This document shows, in pieces, positions 58,356-64,000 of a stretch of DNA of 64,000 nt. Location of the stretch: the NCBI RefSeq assembly GCF_030064165.1, contig NZ_CP125947.1, forward strand, positions 620,001 through 684,000. Reading direction: 5' to 3'. The number at the start of each line of letters is the position of its first letter. The first letter of the stretch is position 1. The notes below the pieces were generated by a model that searched no databases, was not told the origin of the DNA, and saw only the letters and a list, made by a program, of their open reading frames with translations. The position numbers and the translations under genes were made by a program. This stretch comes from Comamonas resistens. Lineage in GTDB: Bacteria > Pseudomonadota > Gammaproteobacteria > Burkholderiales > Burkholderiaceae_C.

Positions 58356-59075
58356 ATGCCTGCTGATATCAATCTGTGGCCGCTGATTGGCGTGCTCATC
58401 ATCATTGCCGGCTTTGCGCTGCGCTTTAACCCCATGCTGGTCGTGATCGTCACGGCCATAGGAACGGCATTTGCCGCGGGCTTTCCCGTCGACAAGGTGC
58501 TGGCCGCCATTGGCACGGGCTTTGTCAAGACGCGCAACCTGCCGTTGATCATCCTGCTGCCGCTGGCCGTGATCGGTCTGCTGGAGCGCCATGGCCTGCG
58601 CCAGCATGCGCAGAACTGGATCAGCTCCATCAAGTCGGCCACCGCAGGTCGTCTGCTCATCGTCTATCTGGCAGCGCGCCAGCTCACGGCCGCCATCGGC
58701 CTGACCAGCCTGGGCGGTCATCCGCAAATGGTGCGCCCGCTGCTGGCGCCCATGGCCGAAGGCGCGACCGAATCGCGCTACGGCAAGCTGTCTGCCAAGG
58801 TCCGTGAAAAGCTGCGCGCCATGTCCGCAGCCACCGACAACGTGGGCCTGTTCTTTGGTGAAGACATCTTTGTGGCCTTCGGCGCCATCGTGCTGATGAC
58901 GACCTTTCTCAAGGAGGCCGGTATCGATGTGGAGCCCATCCATGTGGCGCTATGGGGCATTCCCACGGCTTCCTGTGCCTTCGCCATCCATGCTTTCCGC
59001 CTGTATCGTCTGGACAAGGCGCTGGAGCGCGAGATCGCTGAAGAAAACAAGAACTCGCAGGGAGAGCAGGCATGA
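58356..59075 (+). CDS. DUF969 family membrane protein, 5-oxoproline transporter subunit
   Basis: A 239-residue protein with about six hydrophobic segments, starting MPADINLWPLIGVLIIIAGF after CCGGAGGTCTAC. DUF969-type stretches are LPLIILLPLAVIGLLERHGL and TSLGGHPQMVRPLLAPMAEG, together with DNVGLFFGEDIFVAFGAI. DUF969 and DUF979 proteins occur as adjacent pairs and are assigned to 5-oxoproline uptake in many pxp clusters; the context here agrees. The stop overlaps the DUF979 start (ATGA). It is the first gene of the operon. Confidence 0.88.
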   Translation: MPADINLWPLIGVLIIIAGFALRFNPMLVVIVTAIGTAFAAGFPVDKVLAAIGTGFVKTRNLPLIILLPLAVIGLLERHGLRQHAQNWISSIKSATAGRLLIVYLAARQLTAAIGLTSLGGHPQMVRPLLAPMAEGATESRYGKLSAKVREKLRAMSAATDNVGLFFGEDIFVAFGAIVLMTTFLKEAGIDVEPIHVALWGIPTASCAFAIHAFRLYRLDKALEREIAEENKNSQGEQA

Positions 59076-60025
59076 TCATTTCCATCCAGTATCTGTACTA
59101 CCTCGTCGGCATCATCCTGGCCATCACGGCCGTGATGACGCTGCGCGATGCCAGCAATCCGCGCCGCTATTCGGCAGGCATCTTCTGGGCTCTGTATGCC
59201 GTGGTGTTTCTGGTCGGCGATACGCTGCCGCCCGTGTGGGTGGGCGTGATTGCCGTAGCCATGGCACTGATCGCCGGCTTTGGCGGCGTGCTGGGCGGCA
59301 AGCACCAGCCGCGCACCGATGCGCAGTACCTGGAAAGCGCCAGGCGCCTGGGCAACAAGCTCTTCATCCCCGCGCTGGCCATCCCGCTGATCACCATGGT
59401 GGGCACCTTGTCTGCCAAGTACCTGATGGTGGGCGGTGTGCCGCTGATCGACCCCAAGAACACCACTCTGGTCAGCCTGGGCATCGGCTGCGTGATTGCG
59501 CTGGGCCTGGCCTGCAAGCTCACGCATGAGACACCCATGCAGGGCCTGCGCGAATCGCACCGTCTGATCGACGCTCTGGGCTGGGCGCTGGTGCTGCCGC
59601 AGATGCTGGGCATGCTGGGTCTGGTGTTTTCCGATGCCGGCGTAGGCAAGGCCGTGGCCTATATCAGCACCACCTATATCAACATGGACGTGCGCTTTGT
59701 CGCCGTGGCCGTGTATGTGATCGGCATGGCGCTGTTCACCGTCATCATGGGCAATGGTTTTGCAGCTTTTCCCGTGATGACCGGCGGCGTGGGCGTGCCT
59801 GTGCTGGTGGGCGTCTATCACGGCGACCCGGCCGTGATGGCAGCCGTGGGCATGTTGTCCGGCTACTGCGGCACGCTGCTCACGCCCATGGCGGCCAACT
59901 TCAACCTGGTGCCTGCGGCGCTGCTGGAAATTGACAAGAATGCGGTCATCCGTGCCCAGGTTCCGACGGCCATCGCACTGCTGATCGTCAATGTGTTCCT
60001 GCTCAATTTCCTGATGTTCCGTTAA
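59072..60025 (+). CDS. DUF979 family membrane protein, 5-oxoproline transporter subunit
   Basis: A 317-residue membrane protein with eight or nine hydrophobic segments ([20 protein letters not shown] at the start, [14 protein letters not shown] at the end). Conserved DUF979 features visible are [40 protein letters not shown] and [20 protein letters not shown]. It is translationally coupled to the DUF969 gene. The pair is expected to form one permease. The following gene, a pyroglutamyl peptidase, starts 12 bases downstream. Confidence 0.88.
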   Translation: MIISIQYLYYLVGIILAITAVMTLRDASNPRRYSAGIFWALYAVVFLVGDTLPPVWVGVIAVAMALIAGFGGVLGGKHQPRTDAQYLESARRLGNKLFIPALAIPLITMVGTLSAKYLMVGGVPLIDPKNTTLVSLGIGCVIALGLACKLTHETPMQGLRESHRLIDALGWALVLPQMLGMLGLVFSDAGVGKAVAYISTTYINMDVRFVAVAVYVIGMALFTVIMGNGFAAFPVMTGGVGVPVLVGVYHGDPAVMAAVGMLSGYCGTLLTPMAANFNLVPAALLEIDKNAVIRAQVPTAIALLIVNVFLLNFLMFR

Positions 60026-60036
60026 GGCAGGCAGCC

Positions 60037-60702
60037 ATGACCACTGTTGACACCCCTCGCATTCTGCTCACCGGCTTCGAGCCTTTTGACCAGGATTCGG
60101 TCAACCCTTCCTGGGAGGTGGCCCGCGCCCTGCATGGCGAGACGATTGCCGGGGCGCAGGTCCATGCCGTGCAACTGCCCTGTGTATTCGGTGCGGCCAT
60201 GGAGGTCCTGGACGAGGCGCTGGCCAGCCTGCAGCCCAGTCTTGTCATCAGCCTGGGTCTGGCAGGCGGTCGCAGCGAAATCACGCCCGAGCGCGTAGCC
60301 ATCAATATCGACGATGCGCGCATTCCCGACAACGCGGGCAAGCAGCCCATAGATGCACCGGTGGTGGACAAGGCCCCTGCAGCCTACTTCTCCACCTTGC
60401 CCATCAAGGCCATGGTGCGCAATCTGCGCGAGGCAGGCCTGCCCGCCTCCGTGTCCAACACGGCGGGCACGTTTGTCTGCAATCATGTCTTTTATGCGCT
60501 GATGCACCGCCTGGCCCGACGCGCAGCACCTGGAGTGCGAGGCGGATTCATCCATATCCCGGCCTTGCCCCAGCAGGCGGCCCGGCATCCGGGCATGGCC
60601 AGCATGGCGCTGGAGACGCAGGTCGCCGGCATACGTGAAGCCATCCGCACAGCCATGACCGTACAACAGGACTTGCTCGAAAACGCAGGCCAGCTGCACT
60701 GA
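60037..60702 (+). CDS. pcp: Pyroglutamyl-peptidase I
   Basis: A 221-residue cysteine peptidase (family C15) that removes N-terminal pyroglutamate from peptides, releasing 5-oxoproline. The start [20 protein letters not shown] is diagnostic. The catalytic triad is visible: Glu81 in [10 protein letters not shown], Cys148 in [11 protein letters not shown] and His173 in [10 protein letters not shown]. Placement between the 5-oxoproline transporter and 5-oxoprolinase genes makes the product flow plain. The start is preceded by AAGGCAGGCAGCC. Confidence 0.98.
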   Translation: MTTVDTPRILLTGFEPFDQDSVNPSWEVARALHGETIAGAQVHAVQLPCVFGAAMEVLDEALASLQPSLVISLGLAGGRSEITPERVAINIDDARIPDNAGKQPIDAPVVDKAPAAYFSTLPIKAMVRNLREAGLPASVSNTAGTFVCNHVFYALMHRLARRAAPGVRGGFIHIPALPQQAARHPGMASMALETQVAGIREAIRTAMTVQQDLLENAGQLH

Positions 60703-60721
60703 GCGCAGCAAGGAGAGAGTT

Positions 60722-61480
60722 ATGAAAATGGATCTGAACAGCGACCTGGGTGAAAGCTTTGGCGCCTGGAGCATGGGCGACGACGCTGCCATGCTGGACA
60801 TCGTCAGCAGTGCCAACGTGGCCTGCGGCTTCCATGCCGGCGATGCAGCCGGCATTCTGGCCACGCTCAAGGCCGCCCAGGCGCGCGGCGTGGTCATCGG
60901 CGCCCATGTGGCTTACCGCGATCTGGCGGGCTTTGGCCGCCGCAACATGGATGTGGCCAGCAGCGATCTGGTGGCCGACGTGATCTATCAGATCGGCGCG
61001 CTGCAGGGCCTGGCCCGCGCGGCAGGCACGGCGGTGAAATACGTCAAGCCCCATGGCGCGCTCTATAACACCATTGCCCAGGACAAGCGCCAGGCCACCG
61101 ATGTGATCAACGCCATCAAGGCCATCGATTCTTCGCTGGTGCTGATGGCTCTGGCTGGCTCGCCGCTGATCGCCTGGGCGCGCGACGCGGGTCTGACCGT
61201 GGTGGCCGAAGCCTTTGCCGACCGCGGCTACACCCCGCAGGGCGCCCTGGTCTCGCGCCGCGAAAAAGGCGCCGTGCTGCACGATGAAAAGCTGATCGCC
61301 GAACGCATGCTCAAGCTGGTGCGCGACGGCGTCATCGAAGCCGTGGATGGCAGCCTGGTGCGCGTGGAGGCAGACTCCATCTGCGTGCACGGCGACAGCC
61401 CGGGCGCCGTGGCGATTGCGCGCCAACTGCGCCAGCGCTTCGAGCAGGAAGGCGTGAAGATCGCCTCCTTCACGGCTTGA
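60722..61480 (+). CDS. pxpA: 5-oxoprolinase subunit PxpA (LamB/YcsF family)
   Basis: A 252-residue subunit of the prokaryotic ATP-dependent 5-oxoprolinase. The family start [20 protein letters not shown] is intact, followed by [47 protein letters not shown] and [12 protein letters not shown]. Together with PxpB and PxpC it converts 5-oxoproline to glutamate with ATP. It starts after AAGGAGAGAGTT. The fused pxpBC gene begins 13 bases downstream. Confidence 0.98.
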   Translation: MKMDLNSDLGESFGAWSMGDDAAMLDIVSSANVACGFHAGDAAGILATLKAAQARGVVIGAHVAYRDLAGFGRRNMDVASSDLVADVIYQIGALQGLARAAGTAVKYVKPHGALYNTIAQDKRQATDVINAIKAIDSSLVLMALAGSPLIAWARDAGLTVVAEAFADRGYTPQGALVSRREKGAVLHDEKLIAERMLKLVRDGVIEAVDGSLVRVEADSICVHGDSPGAVAIARQLRQRFEQEGVKIASFTA

Positions 61481-61493
61481 GCGGGCGGCCAGG

Positions 61494-63143
61494 ATGAGCA
61501 GCATGCGCTTTCTTCCCGTCAACCGTCAGGCCATCATGGTGGAGCTGGCCGATCTGCAGCAGACCCTGGTGCTGCTGGCATCGCTGCAGGCCCAGCCCAT
61601 TGAGGGCGTGCAGGAACTGGTGCCCGCCGCGCGCACCATCCTGGTCTACTTCGAGCCGCACCGCATCACGGTGGCGCGGTTGGTGAACGCCATTGCTGGC
61701 CGCGATCTGCAAGGTTCGGTGCAGCGCTCCGAAGTGCTGGTGCAGATTCCTGTGAGCTACGACGGCGAAGATTTGGCCGAGGTGGCGCAGATTCTGGGCA
61801 TCAGCGCCGAGGAAGTGGTGCGCCGTCACACGGGCAGCGAATGGTCGGTGGCATTCACCGGCTTTGCACCGGGCTTTGCCTATTTGAGCGGCGGCGATGC
61901 CATCTTCAACGTGCCGCGCCGTGCCACGCCGCGCACCAAGGTGCCTGCGGGCGCCGTGGCGCTGGCGGGCAGTTTCAGCGCCGTTTATCCCCAGGCCAGC
62001 CCCGGCGGCTGGCAGATCATTGGCGTGACCGATACGGCCATGTGGGATCTGTCGCGCGATCTGCCCGCACTGCTGCAACCCGGCTACCGCGTGCGCTTTG
62101 TCGATGCGGGTGCAGTGGAAAACATAGCTGCTGACGCTGGTCAGCAAAGCATTTCAGAGATAAAAGCATCTGAAATCAAGCAAGGGCATGCGCAAGCAGC
62201 TACTGAATCAGGTGCTGCAAATGGCTTGAAGGTCCGTGCCACGGGGCTGCTGACCGTGTTCCAGGACCGGGGCCGCCATGGCCAGGCCGGGCAGGGCGTA
62301 TCGGCCTCCGGGGCCATGGACCAGGCAGCGTTCAAGAGTGCGAATCGCCTGCTGGGCAATGCCAGCGATCTGCCCGTGCTGGAAACCGCGGGCGGCGGCC
62401 TGAGCCTGCAGAGCCTGGGCGAAAACGTGGTGGCGGTGACCGGTGCCGATGCACCCATCACCCTCACCACCGCGCAGGGCCAGCGCTGGGCCGCGCCGCG
62501 TTACGCCGCGATTGCACTGGCCGATGGCGACAGCCTGAGCATAGGCCAGCCCGTGGCTGGTGCGCGCTGCTATGTGGCGGTGCGTGGCGGCTATCAGGTC
62601 GATGCGGTGCTGGGCAGTGCTTCTGCCGATACCTTGGCCCATGTCGGCCCCCCGGCTTTGCAGGTGGGCCAGCTTTTGAATGTGCAGCCAGCCACGCATG
62701 CCGTGGTCGGTCATGCGCAATTGCCGCCCGAGCATCTGCCGGCTGCAGGTGATGCGGACGATGAAGTCGTGCTCGATGTGGAACTGGGACCGCGCACCGA
62801 CTGGTTCACGCCCGAGGCCGTGGCCCTGCTGGCCAGCCAGCGCTGGCAGGTCACACCCCAGTCCAATCGCGTAGGCCTGCGGCTGACCGGCGACACCGCT
62901 TTGACACGTGCCATCACGGCCGAGCTGCCCAGTGAGGGCACGCCGCTGGGTGCCATACAAGTGCCCGCCAACGGCCAGCCCGTGCTGTTTCTGGCCGACC
63001 ATCCATTGACCGGTGGCTACCCCGTGATTGGCTGCGTGGCGCCCCATCATCTTGATCTGGCAGGGCAGATTCCTGTCGGTGCCTGGATTCGTTTTAACCC
63101 CATTCACCGTTTTGCAGAGCTTGCGCCCGCAGCTGTGAAATGA
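61494..63143 (+). CDS. Fused 5-oxoprolinase subunits PxpB-PxpC (KipI-KipA type)
   Basis: A 549-residue fusion. Residues 1-207 are PxpB/Kip[26 protein letters not shown], the segment [13 protein letters not shown], and [27 protein letters not shown]. Residues about 240-549 are PxpC/Kip[57 protein letters not shown] and [14 protein letters not shown]. The subunits are often separate genes. The linker (about residues 211-237) is encoded by a complete family C repeat element. Ile-Ala-Ala-Asp, Glu-Ile-Lys and Gln-rich pieces in it show no similarity to either subunit. The frame is continuous, so a functional fused protein is expected. Confidence 0.95.
   Translation: MSSMRFLPVNRQAIMVELADLQQTLVLLASLQAQPIEGVQELVPAARTILVYFEPHRITVARLVNAIAGRDLQGSVQRSEVLVQIPVSYDGEDLAEVAQILGISAEEVVRRHTGSEWSVAFTGFAPGFAYLSGGDAIFNVPRRATPRTKVPAGAVALAGSFSAVYPQASPGGWQIIGVTDTAMWDLSRDLPALLQPGYRVRFVDAGAVENIAADAGQQSISEIKASEIKQGHAQAATESGAANGLKVRATGLLTVFQDRGRHGQAGQGVSASGAMDQAAFKSANRLLGNASDLPVLETAGGGLSLQSLGENVVAVTGADAPITLTTAQGQRWAAPRYAAIALADGDSLSIGQPVAGARCYVAVRGGYQVDAVLGSASADTLAHVGPPALQVGQLLNVQPATHAVVGHAQLPPEHLPAAGDADDEVVLDVELGPRTDWFTPEAVALLASQRWQVTPQSNRVGLRLTGDTALTRAITAELPSEGTPLGAIQVPANGQPVLFLADHPLTGGYPVIGCVAPHHLDLAGQIPVGAWIRFNPIHRFAELAPAAVK
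62123..62203. repeat. Palindromic repeat, family C, copy 4, inside the pxpB-pxpC coding sequence
   Basis: CATAGCTGCTGACGCTGGTCAG, ATTTCAGA-N10-TCTGAAAT and CATGCGCAAGCAGCTACT reproduce the element at 26158-26240 nearly base for base. It is 81 bases, exactly 27 codons, without stop codons in the pxp frame. It sits between the PxpB and PxpC domains. Confidence 0.8.
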
Positions 63144-63153
63144 GGAGCGCTTT

Positions 63154-64000
63154 ATGAAAAAAGTTCTGATTGCAAATAGAGGCGAGATCGCCGTCCGCAT
63201 TGCCCGTGCCTGTGCCGACTATGGCGTGCAGTCCGTGGCCGTCTATGCCAACGCCGATATCGATGCCTTGCATGCGCGCATGGCCGACGAAGCCTATGGC
63301 CTGGACGGTGACAAGCCCGCGGACAGCTATCTCAATATCGAAAAGCTGATTGCGATCGCGAAGAAATCGGGCGCCGATGCCGTTCACCCCGGTTATGGTT
63401 TCCTGTCCGAAAGCGAGGCCTTTGCACGCGCCGTGCTGGACGCGGGACTGATCTGGATTGGCCCGAACCCCGACACCATCGCCAAGCTGGGCGACAAGGT
63501 CGAGGCGCGCAAGATCGCCCTCAAGGTCGGCGCGCCGCTGGTGGCCGGCACGCCCGACCCCGTCAAGAGCGCCGACGAGGTGCTGGCCTTTGCCCAGCAG
63601 CATGGCCTGCCCATCATCATCAAGGCCGCATTCGGCGGCGGCGGGCGCGGCATGAAGATCGCCTGGCGCATGGATGAGGTCGCCGAGCTGTATGCATCGG
63701 CCGTGCGCGAAGCCGTGACGGCTTTCGGCCGCGGCGAATGCTTTGTCGAGCAGTTCCTCGACAAGCCCCGCCATATCGAGGCCCAGGTGCTGGCCGATAC
63801 GCATGGCAATGTGGTGGTGATGGGTACGCGCGACTGCTCGCTGCAGCGCCGCAACCAGAAGCTGGTCGAGGAGGCGCCTGCCCCCTTTATTACCGCCGAG
63901 CAGCGCGAGCGTATCCACGGCGCGGCTAAGGCCATCTGTGCCGAGGCCGCTTATGTGAGCGCCGGTACGGTGGAGTTTTTGCTCTCTGCCAACGGAGCCA
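63154..64000 (+). CDS. Biotin carboxylase subunit (AccC-like), 5' part only
   Basis: The first 282 residues of an ATP-grasp biotin carboxylase; the frame is open at the window edge. It begins [20 protein letters not shown] after GAGGAGCGCTTT. Seen are [20 protein letters not shown], the ATP-binding glycine loop [13 protein letters not shown] near residue 165, and [14 protein letters not shown], then [20 protein letters not shown]. It belongs to the acetyl/propionyl/methylcrotonyl-CoA carboxylase group. It starts 10 bases after the pxpBC stop and so is part of the operon. Its carrier-protein partner should be just outside the window. Which carboxyl acceptor it serves is unknown. Confidence 0.93.
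   Translation, partial: MKKVLIANRGEIAVRIARACADYGVQSVAVYANADIDALHARMADEAYGLDGDKPADSYLNIEKLIAIAKKSGADAVHPGYGFLSESEAFARAVLDAGLIWIGPNPDTIAKLGDKVEARKIALKVGAPLVAGTPDPVKSADEVLAFAQQHGLPIIIKAAFGGGGRGMKIAWRMDEVAELYASAVREAVTAFGRGECFVEQFLDKPRHIEAQVLADTHGNVVVMGTRDCSLQRRNQKLVEEAPAPFITAEQRERIHGAAKAICAEAAYVSAGTVEFLLSANGA

Overview
The window looks like a chromosomal segment of a high-GC betaproteobacterium of the order Burkholderiales, most likely family Comamonadaceae (Comamonas-like). The reasons are the protein character of the housekeeping genes (ErpA, RlmJ, GlmU, TyrS, RF3), the SAH-riboswitch-controlled ahcY next to metF, the abundance of TRAP transporters, and three families of short palindromic intergenic repeats. 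This assignment is made by eye, without a database search. No rRNA, tRNA, prophage, insertion sequence or CRISPR array was recognised.

Layout. 1-1861: the 3' part of a divergent UvrA-type excinuclease ATPase. 2053-6734: a two-gene unit encoding a Pls/PosA-type single-module peptide synthetase (adenylation, carrier, six membrane segments, three left-handed beta-helix domains) and its phosphopantetheinyl transferase, which together could make a homopolymer of a basic amino acid. 6751-13437 (minus strand): a small periplasmic protein, a TRAP transporter (P, Q, M), a HAD phosphatase and release factor 3. 13701-14978: an MFS exporter. 15099-24380: a complete K+ uptake and sensing cluster with the unusual order kdpF-orf-kdpA-kdpC-kdpB-porin-kdpD-kdpE. 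24387-28387: the methyl-cycle group, with an SAH riboswitch and ahcY, a TlyA-like rRNA methyltransferase and metF. 28462-33724: rlpA, rlmJ, rplM-rpsI, erpA and mdtD. 34054-39599: purine catabolism (xdhA, xdhB and an AzgA-type permease). 39719-54102: signalling and cell wall genes (a GGDEF-EAL protein, anmK, an M23 peptidase, tyrS, an AhpD-like protein, a LysR regulator, glmU, a small histidine kinase, a MASE2-GGDEF cyclase, an Lrp regulator and glmS). 54196-58060 (minus): a second TRAP transporter and a GntR/FCR regulator. 58356-end (plus): a 5-oxoproline operon (DUF969 and DUF979 transporter subunits, pyroglutamyl peptidase, PxpA, fused PxpB-PxpC, and a biotin carboxylase that runs off the window).

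How the genes work together. The last operon forms a coherent route: Pcp releases 5-oxoproline from peptides, the DUF969/979 pair imports it, and PxpABC opens it with ATP to glutamate. The divergent GntR regulator and a shared 12-base motif upstream of both the TRAP operon and the pxp operon suggest co-regulation. The Kdp cluster carries its own two-component system and a TorF-type porin. AhcY removes S-adenosylhomocysteine and MetF supplies methyl-folate, and the riboswitch ties ahcY to the SAH level.

Most noteworthy: the Pls-like synthetase with PPTase under two TTGCGCAA palindromes; an intergenic repeat element embedded in frame as the linker of PxpB-PxpC; the kdpA-C-B order; a hairpin over the rplM ribosome binding site; and a strong structured hairpin ahead of xdhA.
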